From positions 15,004,001 to 15,068,000 of the forward strand of contig OX637345.1 of assembly GCA_951799405.1 (NCBI GenBank): a stretch of DNA of 64,000 nucleotides, written 5' to 3'. The notes below the pieces were generated by a model. It had not been told where the DNA came from and did not search any database. It was given only the letters and a program-made list of their open reading frames with translations. Source of the stretch: Agapetus fuscipes (lineage: Eukaryota > Arthropoda > Insecta > Trichoptera > Glossosomatidae). Positions 44,702 through 54,379 of the stretch are shown in pieces; the stretch's first letter is position 1; each line of letters opens with the position of its first letter. A program made the position numbers and the translations under genes.

Positions 44702-44959
44702 CTTTTCTTTCACCTTCTTATCGCCAAGTTCACTCGAGCTAAATATGGACTCTTGCTCCAGGAATTTCATAGTTTCTGTCCTCAGACAAGTCCCAGGAGC
44801 TGGGGTTTTCATGGAAGACACTGCGGCTGCTGCTCCCAGAACTCCGATAGCTGCAGCACCATAAAGCGGGGCACCAATCTGGGTCTCTTCCATATCGGAG
44901 AATTGAGAAGCTTCATCCAAAGAGTCGCTCCTTGTGGGACGGGATTCTTTAGAATATAC
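44702..44959 (-). CDS. Ank2: Ank2 exon 12: tail with Ala/Gly hydrophobic segment
   Basis: 258 nt, acceptor ttgttctcag, donor GTAGGT, phase 0 to 0. Carries RSDSLDEASQFSDMEE, then an unusual hydrophobic Ala/Gly run of about 20 residues (APLYGAAAIGVLGAAAAV), then a charged end. The hydrophobic run stands out in a tail that otherwise has almost none. It is marginal as a membrane span and could be a self-association or membrane-contact segment. Confidence 0.9.
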
Positions 44960-45541
44960 CTGAGAACAATGATGAGACAAACTAAGTTTTAGAAACAATT
45001 TGATCCCTTACCCCCTTTTCATACGAGAACCATTCTGCCCGGATTGTCTATGGATTACTGGACTTGTTCAACAGATATCATTGGGTAATTATTAATGAAT
45101 AAGTCATTAAAATATTAAATAATTAATTATTATGTTAATACCTGTTTCTTGCCAGGCAAAAAAGGTTGGTGAATTGCATTCCCCTTCAAAAATCTATTTC
45201 AAATAATGTTTACAGATTGTGTGATCGGTCTCATACCAACATACAAATAAAAACACAACGATAAAAAGGAAAACATTTTTTTCTAAAGTTCATTTAAAAT
45301 AGTCTATATTATGGCTGAGGGATCAAGTTGCTATTCTTGACTAACGTATTTAGAACAGAAAAACACTGGTTCGAATCGCGTCTGACCCATTTGACCATAA
45401 CTTTGACCCTGGTTCAACAGATGCAATTGCATGCATGCAAGCTTCTGCTTTCGCTTGAAGACAACTAGCCTGGCAAAATAGGTTGCTGAATTGCATTCTT
45501 CTTCACAAATCTAATTTAAAAAAAAAGCAAAATAGTCCAAC

Positions 45542-45793
45542 CTTAGACTCCGACTGCGAGATGTAACTGACAGAATCCGCCAAAGAATCTGTCTTATCCA
45601 CAACGGAAGGTGGCTGGGGAGAATCCCTAGAAGTGGGTTTGCCCAAGGCCACAGCTCCTTCAGATATTGAGGCCGACACAGCGGATCTCTTGGAGAAGTC
45701 GGAGCCCATGGAGTCAGATCTGGCATGAAACTGTGAAGCTTGCTGCTGAAGTTCAGCCTTGCTGGATTCTATTGACACTTGCTTTGTTTCCAC
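45542..45793 (-). CDS. Ank2: Ank2 exon 11: tail
   Basis: 252 nt, acceptor gtgttcgcag, donor GTTGGA, phase 0 to 0 (cassette-compatible). It encodes VETKQVSIESSKAEL, HARSDSMGSDFSKRSAVSAS and the recurrent KTDSLADSVSYISQSESK motif. Ser-rich with several R-x-x-S sites. No known domain. Confidence 0.9.
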
Positions 45794-46288
45794 CTGCGAA
45801 CACAATGTTAAATTTTTCCCAAATTGGTCAACGCAGTCTCTTCAATAATTTCATCCTTTCAATTAATAATGCCTTTTATGTTTAAAAATTGACAAATTTA
45901 CCAATCAAAAATTTAAAACGCGTGCACACAATGTTCACGTATGTGTGAGTTTCAAAGCTACCAACTTTCTGGCAAGATTTCATTGTTTCACAAAGGTCTT
46001 TTGTATACATCGCAATGACACTGTGAAGATCTTGGTTCACTTTCTAACTAAGGACGATTTGCAGTTAAGTAAGTTGAAATGGATATAGTGTATATTTTCA
46101 TAAAAATAGTTTCTAGTCAACAGTTATCATGTCAAGTCAATGATCCATCCCGTATGTATGATGATATGAATCTATCAAAATTCAAATTAAGATCAAAGAA
46201 CAAATAGTTTATACTAATAAAAAGTCAATTAGGATACCTGTAACAAGGTGCGCATTTTTAGAGCTTACATACGTAATTAATTACAAAC

Positions 46289-47590
46289 CTGCTTCACCAG
46301 CACATCAGCAATTTCATCAGTGATCTCCTTCACTTGTGATTCGCTCTCATCATCCGTTGGCTGGATCTGAGCATCTTCATCCGAAGATATCTGCAGAGAG
46401 TCCTCCAGGGAATCCACTCTGAGTCGATCCACTTCAGTTCCTTTCAAAGTTTTGATGACATCGTGTTCCAATGGCTTGATATCCTTGCTACTGCTGCTCA
46501 ACAAATCCTCGCTAGACTCTTCTGTTATATCTCGTTCAATGTTAATCATCAATTTGGGAGACCTTACACTCTCTCCAGGTATTTTACCCTTAGGTTTAGT
46601 AAGGGCTTCACCTTTGAAGACACTAGATCTATCTCCATCCCCTTCAAACAATCCAAATTGATTCTTAACTGCTGTGATTTGGGACTCGGTTTCCGTCTCG
46701 GAATCCGTAGATTTCTTCAAAAATTCACTGTCTTCCTCAGAACTAAATTGAACAATGGTTGAATCTGTCCTTGAAGTCTTTGCGAATGTTTTTGCTAAGG
46801 TTTGACCTTTGAAATAGTTGTCTGTGTATTTTTCACTCATATGATCAGCAGACGCTCTAAATGTTTCTTCGGCTTTCATCAATTCGGCAGCAAAATCTGA
46901 AACCAAATCAGGGCTGCCTGGATCTGCCTCATCTTGCTTAACATCTTTCTTTTCAACTTTGCTTTGATATTTAGACGTGACTATTTCTTCTTGCGATCTC
47001 ATCTGGTCTTTGATAAAATCTTCAGTGTATTCAATCGCAGTCTTTTGACCTTCAGTATGTTTCTTCAGTGCTTCTTCAGTCAGTTTAACTTTAGATTCAA
47101 ACTTGTCAGTTTCAGCTTTAGTTTTTTCTTCAAGCATTTTGCTCTCAAAACTGCTGATCTTTTGCTTCAGAGGTAACTCTGCTATGTCTTTCTCAATTGT
47201 CATGATTTCCTCTTCAGTGGTGATGGTTCTAGTTGAACCACCGATAATGGTAACAGTCTCTTTTTTTATTTCAGTTTTCATAATCGGAGAGCCACTCTTG
47301 ATGACGGTTTCTTCGGTGACCTTGGTCTCTGTAATCTTTTCTTCCACACCCTTTTGTGGAACTTTAACATCGGAGAAGTCACCAGAAGAGAATCGGATCA
47401 TTGATTCGTTCCTCACATGTTTCTGCATGTGTCTTGGTCCAGTAAATTTGGGTAGCACTTTTTCTTTTGGTGAATGTTCAACTTGTTCTTGTGGGGATAT
47501 TATTGGGCTGTGTTTTCGTATGTCTTCTTCGTCAGTTGAAGACTTTTTGGATAACTTTGAAAGGGAATCCTTTGATGACTCTTGAGACAT
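46289..47590 (-). CDS. Ank2: Ank2 exon 10: large tail exon (434 residues)
   Basis: 1302 nt, acceptor ctttgatgtag, donor GTTTGT, phase 0 to 0. It is open throughout, starting MSQESSKDSLSKLSKKSS and ending VLVKQ. Contents are KHVRNESMIRFSSGDFSD near 47.4 kb, a Thr/Glu-rich TETKVTEETV...TITTEEEI stretch, a long charged segment likely to form coiled coil (LKQKISSFESKMLEEK onward), and a DSLEDSLQISSDEDAQ acidic motif near the end. It is hydrophilic and probably disordered, as in known giant ankyrin tails. The initial ATG is an internal methionine, not the start codon. Confidence 0.92.
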
Positions 47591-47689
47591 CTACATCAAA
47601 GAAACAAATAAATGGTGTTAGGTTTCTTACATCACTATTTTCTAAGACTCTGTATTATGAATTCCATACAATTTCCATCAGTGTTATTC

Positions 47690-48060
47690 ATCATAATCAT
47701 CATAAGCTCGATGACAATGGGGAGCCTGGCTCCAATGGAATCAAGGATTTTCCTTACTACCACCGGTCTATCATATTTGTCCTCGAGCTACATATCTGCC
47801 TTGGCTCCTTCAGCCTTGTGCGCAAGAAAGTGTTTGGCAGGGTCAGCGTTGTCTATTCTAATTATGTGATCAGCCCTCTGTAACTTAAACTGATCACATT
47901 GGGCTCTATGCAGATATGAAAGAGCTCTTTGAAAATTAACATCCCTGTCCAAATATCCTTTGATAGTTAGTTCCAAGAATACTGAATATTGCAAATCCAA
48001 GGCTTTGCCGCCAAAGTAAATTCTCCATACAAAATACAATGATCAGTGAATCATCTATGG
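47690..48060. repeat. Dispersed repeat fragment, unidentified retroelement
   Basis: On the minus strand it reads FGGKALDLQYSVFLELTIKG and ALSYLHRAQCDQFKLQRADH, protein-like but unrecognised. Partly shared with 7845-8125, so a repeat rather than an Ank2 exon. No splice sites in phase were found. Confidence 0.4.
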
Positions 48061-48128
48061 ATTAAATGTTTATTCTATGACATTTTAAGAAAGAAACTGA
48101 CTAAAAAAGTACAGAAAAAGTACTTCAC

Positions 48129-48298
48129 CTTAGTTATGGATGATTGCTGATGGAACTTCTTAATTTCTGGATTGATCTGCTTCTTGATTTCTATGATTTC
48201 TTCTTTCAATTCCTTCTTCTGTTTGGAGGCAGGCACCTTGCTGGTGCTCAGTTTCCTTGTGATCTGAATCTTCCTTTCTGCGACACTCTTCTTTATTC
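48129..48298 (-). CDS. Ank2: Ank2 exon 9: tail, basic helix
   Basis: 170 nt, acceptor aatgttgcag, donor GTGAAG, phase 1 to 0. Encodes KKSVAERKIQITRKLSTSK followed by a Lys/Glu helix (KKELKEEIIEIKKQI). It is the most basic part of the tail and could contact acidic partners such as tubulin; this is inference only. The weak GTGAAG donor is supported by phase with the next exon. Confidence 0.85.
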
Positions 48299-48384
48299 CT
48301 GCAACATTGAAAGGAGGATGCTGGAAATCAGCCTTATAGACAGGGTCCAAACCAGGAGGTTTGTAGACACACTGGTGTCACTGA

Positions 48385-48612
48385 TGTTATACAACAAGTG
48401 GCGCTGAGCTAGCCACATTGAAAGGCAGGACCATGACAGGTGGCCGAAAAGGATCATCGAGTGGTAGCCTTAGATGTCCAAGCGGGGAGTAAGGAAACCC
48501 CAACTGAGGTGGCTGGACGGCATCAAGGGAACTGTAAGCAGAGGATGGCTGAACACAGCAGCTGATAGACAAACATGGAAAATATTGGAGGAGGCCGACG
48601 TCCAGGAGTAGA
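48385..48612 (+). pseudogene. LINE C-terminal fragment, jockey/R1-like
   Basis: With stops, it encodes HIERQDHDRWPKRIIEW, MSKRGVRKPQLRWLDGIKG and WLNTAADRQTWKILEEADVQ. This matches the (AGH)..R..DRW...L.W.P...R..GRP..RW.DD..........W......R..W....EAYVQ tail of insect LINEs. Intron between exons 8 and 9. Confidence 0.78.
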
Positions 48613-48693
48613 CTGAGAAAGGCTTAGAAAAAGAAGATTAAGGAAGAGAATTTGTGAGCCTTTTTCTTTTAGTAATGAGGAGACCAGCCTTAC

Positions 48694-48951
48694 CTTCCTC
48701 TTCCTCACTTTCTTCAGATGGAGTGAACGACGGCTCCCTATCACTTCCCTCTGTTTCTCCGACATAAGACTTTTCTTCCGGAGAATACTTGGACTCGTCC
48801 CTTTCGCCGACCAAATCATCGACAGCCGGTTTATCTCTGGTCTGCCTGCGAAGATCCCGTTCAAGCCTATCAATGTCTTCCTTGTCGAATGCTTTGATGT
48901 TATCTTCTTGCTCGAGGATTGTCCTTTCTATTCTCTCCTTTTCAATGATTT
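48694..48951 (-). CDS. Ank2: Ank2 exon 8: tail, charged helix and acidic segment
   Basis: 258 nt, acceptor tgttctag, donor GTAAGG, phase 1 to 1. It encodes a highly charged run (IIEKERIERTILEQEDNI, DIDRLERDLRRQTRD) likely to be helical, then a Ser/Glu-rich acidic end (FTPSEESEEEE). No domain is recognised. The symmetric phase 1-1 makes it a potential cassette exon. Confidence 0.88.
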
Positions 48952-48984
48952 CTAGAACATAAATAAGAAACATAAATACTTGAT

Positions 48985-49210
48985 AAGATTGGTGAGATTG
49001 TGAAAGAATGGGATATACAGAGAGGTTTCTCTTTTTAGTTTTTTTGTAAATGTATACTTTTATTTGTATTTTTGAAGAGATATATGAATAAAAAAATAAA
49101 AATAATAAAAATGAAAGAAAAGGAAATTTATGAATAAAGTGATGGATATGAATAAGATATGCAAGGATAGGAAGAAATAGAAGCAATTATGTAGAAGTTC
49201 TGACAACCCC
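48985..49210 (+). pseudogene. LINE C-terminal fragment, RTE-like subfamily
   Basis: Short degenerate pieces: EIVKEWDIQRG near 48990 and KVMDMN..CKDRKK near 49140-49180. They correspond to the MKEWDLQSQ...KKVMDMNELKEVCKDRKKW end seen at 52035-52260. Confidence 0.6.
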
Positions 49211-49408
49211 TTACAGGATGGCGACAGTTACAATCATTAAATACACAAACATTAGTAGGTGCAAAAGAACCCTAATTTTTTTGGATGGAATTGGAAGCAT
49301 ACGACCTATGGAGCCAGCACAGATTTTGAAGGCAAAAATTTGGGATGTCGTTGGACCGAGATTCTAAAGAAACAACTAACAATATTTGCTAAGTGGAATA
49401 TGCAATTT

Positions 49409-49726
49409 TGCAACTAAGCTACATATGCAGTGTAACTTCATACCACATTCTCTCCAAAGGGGTCGCATGTGGTGAGTGAACCTATTTATTTTTACAGGTT
49501 ACAGGCCTTACCATCCTCAAAATCTTAAATTGAATTGAGGATTTCGCAGCTTCCGAGGTGGCTGGTACACATTTTTTGAGAAGACTGAGTAGCCTTGTTA
49601 GTATTTAATTTTGGATTTTAAATAAACACCGAAACAGAAAATCATTTCTGACGCACTCTGTGGGATTCATACCCAAGCTCTCGACATTGAATGCAAGCAC
49701 TCTACCAACTGAGCTATCGACCGGAC
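49409..49726 (-). repeat. SINE-1 copy next to Ank2 exon 7
   Basis: Near full-length minus-strand copy with tRNA head at 49675-49726 (ACTGAGCTATCGACCGGAC). Its head starts 88 bp past the exon 7 donor in the same orientation as the gene. Confidence 0.82.
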
Positions 49727-49814
49727 TGGAGATAGCGGATTTTGGAAACAGGCGACTCAACTATTAAATTTCTAAAATGTTTCCTATCCTTATTGAGATC
49801 ATCAAGAAACCCAC

Positions 49815-49967
49815 CGGAATCCGGGCTCTTGTATCCCATAATTTCTTCTGATGACTGTCTCTCTTGGTAGATGTTCCTCTGGATTCTCCGTTCAGCTTCG
49901 GCCGTGCTTTGTGGCAGCAGGACATCTTCCCTTCCAATCCTGCACAGCGCCAATTCTAGCTGATTAT
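49815..49967 (-). CDS. Ank2: Ank2 exon 7: death domain end and start of tail
   Basis: 153 nt, acceptor ttgcttccag, donor GTGGGT, phase 1 to 1. LELALCRIGREDVL completes the last death-domain helix (compare L..AL..I.R.DIV). The charged stretch after it (AEAERRIQRNIYQERQ) begins the tail. A minus-strand SINE ends only 88 bp past the donor, and reading through the donor stays open until that SINE supplies a stop (see findings). Confidence 0.93.
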
Positions 49968-50565
49968 CTGGAAGCAACAGATTTAATCATGTATTAAAAA
50001 GTCATTATTGCTTACATCATTCTCGACGTTTTGTTAGAGACGTAGCTAATGTCTTCAGGAGGCATACTCTCTGCGTGATGACTGAGGATGAAGTTATTGT
50101 TTTAATAACGAAAAATTGTCACAAATCACTGCGTACCCTGGGACGGAGATAATAATTATGCTTTGGTACATAAAACAAAAGAAAAGTAGGTATATACTTA
50201 ACTACCCAACTGGGTAGAAATATATTTGTAAATATCATGGACTGGTGATATCTGTGATAATAAATTATTTTGACAAAAATAGACATTATAATGACTGTTT
50301 CAACTTACTTACGAAAATGGTCATTAGTAAGAAAGAGAACAAAAAACTTCACAGTTGCATTTCCATGTGTACCTACCTACCTACAAAAAAACTCTGACGA
50401 ATGTAAAAATGTTCCTAGAAAGTTGGTACTATTGTCTGCCCACTGCTTTAATTATACAGTTTATCAAGTAAAATGAACCTGGGCTGGAAGTCTCATCCCT
50501 GGTTTTTATGATGACGATCAAAGACAATGTCACTTGGGAAGTTGATGATTGCGTCTTTGGCTTAC

Positions 50566-50735
50566 CATGTGCCTTGAGTCCACCTTGCTCCTTCCAGTGA
50601 CTCAGCATCAGCATGGCTTGCTGAGCCCCGTTGTTTCCCTTCTCCCTGATGCTGGCCACCACGGCCGAGCTGACGCCGAGTTCATAAGCAAGAGGAACCC
50701 AGTCCATGCCCAGCAAATCACACATCGAAGCAATC
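50566..50735 (-). CDS. Ank2: Ank2 exon 6: death domain, helices 1-4
   Basis: 170 nt, acceptor gtttccag, donor GTAAGC, phase 2 to 1. It encodes LGMDWVPLAYELGVSSAVVA then IREKGNNGAQQAMLMLSHWK. The spacing of W, LA, ELG, I..I and the L..W of a later helix fits an ankyrin death domain (LG-x-WxxLAxELxxxxxxIxxIR...LLxxW). In ankyrins this domain takes part in intramolecular and protein-protein contacts rather than classical apoptosis. Confidence 0.95.
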
Positions 50736-51142
50736 CTGGAAACATATAACAGATGCTTCAAGTATAGGTACATATAAAGAATGATTACTCGTCCCCCCAG
50801 CACTTGTTTTTTCTTATCTACCATTAGATTCAAAGATAACCTTTCAATGATATTGTCTTAAGAATCACATTCTTCACAATCTGAGCTAAGAAATTAACGT
50901 TAAATACAATAATGTGAGAGTTGTTTTAATTAATATTTTTAAAATCATTTTCCAGTTTTCATAAGACACATTGGTCCAGTAGGTACACATATCAAAATTG
51001 CTCATGTGAAATTATCTCTGATGGACAGAAGACAAACAAGTACTAAGGGACGTACTGATTGCTTCGATTATTAGGTTTTTTAATTATTTAAAAACTACTT
51101 AATTGATCATATTTTTGTTGACTTAATAATTGTAATAATATT

Positions 51143-51418
51143 AGGATGATTTATTTGGTGAGAGCTGTTTTTGAGTGAATCACACCTCAAGAGCCTTCTG
51201 AAGCTTGGTCGTTGCTATAGAAAGCGCCAATACTCAAGAAAAGCCCAATCGCTGTAAAGCTGGATGGACCTTTGGTGATTGGTCCTTGGTAAGGGCAAAT
51301 GAAGTTTTCAACCCAGCAAAGAGCATATTTCAAAGCACTATTTTTTCTCTGCCAGGAAAAAACTCAGGGCTTTTCGATTACGAGTCTGTAGCATTAACCT
51401 CTAAACTACGAACTTGTC
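51143..51418 (-). repeat. SINE-2 copy near Ank2 exon 5
   Basis: Diverged minus-strand copy (AAAGCTGGATGGACCTTTGG, complement of the tRNA-like head near 51380-51418). It ends about 40 bp from the exon 5 donor. Confidence 0.72.
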
Positions 51419-51459
51419 ATGCTTTTAAAATAAATGACCACATGTCTAACAATTCTAAC

Positions 51460-51629
51460 CTTGCATCTGTAAGTCTCTCGGGCCATTTTATTTCTGATTC
51501 CTCAGACGTAGCGTGGACTCTCACTTCCGCCTTCTCTTCCATAGATGGAGTCAGCTTGGATTGGTAAGGAGGAAGAGTCAAGTCCATTGGGACGACTTCT
51601 TCCGGAAGTACGATGTTTAAGACACAAAT
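51460..51629 (-). CDS. Ank2: Ank2 exon 5: linker and start of death domain
   Basis: 170 nt, acceptor tctttgcag, donor GTTAGA, phase 0 to 2. It begins ICVLNIVLPEEV, corresponding to the ankyrin HILCHLNITMPP strand that closes UPA. A variable linker follows, ending WPERLTDAR, the entry to the first helix of the death domain completed by the next two exons. Confidence 0.92.
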
Positions 51630-51843
51630 CTGCAAAGAAATACACGTAAAGAGGATTTATTCCAACATTTGGGAAATGTTCAATAATTCTAGGAAAATTC
51701 CCCATTCGGCAGAGCATTGAAGTTATTGGTATCAGGAAAGCATATCAATGAATTTAACTTTATTCTTTAAGTTAAATACTGTTACGTTTTTCAACAGGTT
51801 CTAGGTATGCAAATAAAAATTTGGTTCAGAGTTACATTTGCCC

Positions 51844-52012
51844 AGTACAGTTGGATGGTTGATTGATTTCTCCTCGCTACATGGAATTTTGGTCCTTAAT
51901 TTATCCTAAAAATAAAGATTATTCTCAAAACATGGAGAATCCCTACATACCACCTTGCTAGACTTCACCAGAACATTTGATTCAATATACAATTGATCTT
52001 GAACAAATACAA
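51844..52012. repeat. Dispersed repeat, possible LTR fragment
   Basis: Diverged copy of the 34255-34480 repeat (AAATAAAGATTATTCTCAAA, CTTGAACAAATACAA), same orientation. Confidence 0.4.
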
Positions 52013-52034
52013 ATTATTATTATCAGGTACCTAC

Positions 52035-52320
52035 CTACCTAAGAAGTATTTTGTTCTGTAACTGTAATTGTAACTCTGTAACTATTCCGTTAGGGGTGGC
52101 CAGAGCCTTGCAGAGCTGCCTCCATTTCTTCCTATCCTTACATACCTCTTTCAATTCATTCATATCCATCACCTTTTTCATGCATTTTCTTCTTTTACGC
52201 TGACTTTGTAAATCCCATTCTTTCACAATCTCCTCAACTGATCACTCCATACTTTTTTCGGTCGTCCCTTACCTCTTTTTACTTTCACACTTCCTCTGTA
52301 TATATACTTGTCAGTCTATG
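52035..52320 (-). pseudogene. LINE C-terminal fragment, RTE-like subfamily
   Basis: The minus strand encodes MKEWDLQSQRKRRKCMKKVM then ELKEVCKDRKKWRQLCKALA, a variant of the 41632-42075 protein end with a different terminus. A LINE-tail repeat in the same orientation sits on the upstream side (52322-52455) and is a separate insertion. Confidence 0.72.
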
Positions 52321-52321
52321 A

Positions 52322-52455
52322 ACTTACAAATTAAAATAATGAACATAAGCCCTGCAACTTTTGCCAACGTTCCCTGAAACAAGGGTGACATTAGCAAAGT
52401 GAACCATTTTTACACTATGAGTGGTCAGCCTCATACCAACCTATAAGTCAGAACA
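52322..52455 (-). repeat. LINE-tail repeat fragment
   Basis: Proximal half of the repeat in minus orientation (TGAAACAAGGGTGACATTAG; TACCAACCTATAAGTCA). Confidence 0.65.
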
Positions 52456-52510
52456 CTCAATGAACTAGACAAGGAGTCAGATTGGACAATTGCCATCAGC
52501 CATTACTCAC

Positions 52511-52723
52511 AGGAGGTTGCACGGGTTCCCCCTTGGGTCTCCTCGGCTCGCTCATGAACTGGCACCTGGCCACGGCGTCAGCGTGCGCCCCCCGCACCAT
52601 GGCGCCCAGCTGCAGGCGGCTCTCCCTGAAGGCGCGGAACTCCAGCTTGGGCTGCTCCCCAGACTTGGCCACGGGAGAGAAGTTGCCGCCAAACTCCAAG
52701 TAGACGGGCTTGCCTTCGTGGAC
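52511..52723 (-). CDS. Ank2: Ank2 exon 4: UPA domain, C-terminal part
   Basis: 213 nt, acceptor atctccag, donor GTGAGT, phase 0 to 0. It encodes VHEGKPVYLEFGGNFSPV and LEFRAFRESRLQL, matching the ankyrin UPA block with E(G)..L(F)..L(S)GN(L)(V)PV and FQSFREN. The exon is markedly GC-rich (many C/G third positions), unlike the AT-rich tail exons. It ends in a basic, proline-rich stretch (EPRRPKGEPVQPP) leading to the death-domain linker. Confidence 0.94.
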
Positions 52724-52989
52724 CTGGAGATCGGCAACACAACAATTTACAGTCTCGTTTAAAATTTAAATCTCCAAAGAAGTAATGAAGCGTCATCAGA
52801 AGAAAAAAGAAGTTATGGGTAGGTAACGTTCAAGGCCTGAAAAAAAATGAACAATCTAAATACGGACGTGAAAACCTAAAAACATTTAATAATTGTATTA
52901 ATAAAAGAACTATCTATTCTTAAAAATAGTGGAGGACATTCTGAACGCAAAACGCAAGCACAACTAAGTTACACAGTTACAGTTAAATG

Positions 52990-53229
52990 GGGCTATTCTT
53001 AAACATTTTAGTCGTTGGTTGAGCCCACGCTTTGACAAACTAATGATGCATTTGTATGAAGACCTGCCAATCCAAGATGACCGCAAATGAACAGCTGATT
53101 TGTCTTCATACAAATATTACAAAATTTGGTAGGTATGAATGACCGTGCTGATGAAACTTCCAGCGCAGGCATCATTAGTTTGTCAAAGGGTGGGCTCAAC
53201 CGACGACTAAAAATGTCTTAGAATAGCCC
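52990..53229. mobile_element. MITE family M3, complete copy
   Basis: GGGGCTATTCTTAAACATTT ... and its inverse AATGTCTTAGAATAGCCCC. About 240 bp, with the same composite core as 29105-29342 but in opposite core orientation. Confidence 0.8.
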
Positions 53230-53587
53230 CGAAAGAAACTAGCTGTACGCTGCTACCACTTGTGTCTGGTTACTGTTATTGTATCATGTCGCCATTCTAG
53301 TAGCGGTGGCCAGTATCTTCGCTGATGTGTCTCCACTGTGTTGTGTCTTTGTACACTTCATTTATTCTAAAAAAAAATCCTGTCACATTGTGAGAATTGT
53401 TTAATTATATTTCTGCTTTCATTTCCTTTATTGCATTTTTCGTACAGAAGACTAAGTTGGTATGCACACATCAGTTCGTGTAAGTTTCATCATAGTGGCT
53501 TCAACAGTTTAGGAGTTCAAACAGAACAAACATTCATACATCGGTCCGATTTTATGTATTATAAAAGAAGATAGATTGTTTCCATAC

Positions 53588-53753
53588 CTCAACGTCTCTG
53601 CTCTTGGCAACTTGGGAGAACCTCTCCATCCTCTCCAAGGTTTTGTCTTCTCTGTCGTCCGTCACACAGAAGACTCTAAGCTGGGCCTGCAGGTGCTCGG
53701 TGCGTTTAGCGTAGACCACAAACTTGGCCATGAATGGAACGTGGATTGCTTCT
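53588..53753 (-). CDS. Ank2: Ank2 exon 3: UPA domain
   Basis: 166 nt, acceptor tttcacag, donor GTATGG, phase 2 to 0. It encodes [30 protein letters not shown] and [11 protein letters not shown]. These align with the UPA core of ankyrins (PYMAKFVIFAK...CYCMTDDKVDKTLE...VARSRDIEV). A possible alternative AG two bases inside breaks the frame, so 53753 is chosen as the first base. Confidence 0.95.
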
Positions 53754-53794
53754 CTGTGAAATGCAAAGTCAAGAACATGAATAAGCTTTGTGCT

Positions 53795-54012
53795 TCAGGG
53801 GTTTCTCAGATAAATGCACATTTTTTCCTAGCTTCTACGAGACAAAGCATTAAATAGGTGTGAAAATCCTGTAGATTAGAACATTGTCATGAGCACTTCC
53901 TTATAATTAGTTCACTTACTGTGAGAAGTTACCTCGAATAAAATGTTTTATCCACGATTTCTCAAATCAATGAGTCAGCACTTATTCAGTTTAACCTTTA
54001 AGGTGGCAATAT
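53795..54012. mobile_element. MITE family M1 copy, left end missing
   Basis: Interior plus right end AACCTTTAAGGTGGCAATAT. Starts about 40 bp from the exon 3 acceptor, on the upstream side of the gene. Confidence 0.58.
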
Positions 54013-54139
54013 AATGATTGCAGAAGTTTAGACAATGCTATTCAACAGGTATTACACTTCAATAATAGTTTTAAAATATTCTGCATTGAAAATCAGATCG
54101 TTTTTTAAAACCTACAACAGCATTGTCTCCGATCCCACT

Positions 54140-54365
54140 TGAGTGCAGGGTTTTAACCTGGACGGCAGAGCCTGAAGCGGAAGATAGATCTTACTGTGTC
54201 TGTTTGAAGATAGGACGGAATAAAACATGACAGTGCCTCAACAGCTGATTGTTGTTCCATATAAAATGGATCAGCTGTTGATACAGCGTCATGTTGTATT
54301 CCATCCTAGCTTCTATCATTCCATCCTAAGATCTATCAACGGTCGTCGAGACTTCCATCCCTGGT
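54140..54365. mobile_element. MITE-like element M5, longer copy
   Basis: Core with inverted CAACAGCTGATTGTTG / GATCAGCTGTTG and paired TTCCATCCTA words; right end GAGACTTCCATCCCTGG. Lies in the intron between exons 2 and 3. Left end unclear. Confidence 0.45.
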
Positions 54366-54379
54366 CAACAGTAATCATT

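Noticed and set aside
47103..47585. 160-residue plus-strand ORF
   Set aside because: Antisense shadow of Ank2 exon 10.
48690..49186. Longer reading of Ank2 exon 8 upstream of 48951 (182-residue ORF)
   Set aside because: The added part is low-complexity Phe/Leu/Ser from AT-rich intron and LINE debris; the ttctag acceptor with correct phase sets the exon start.
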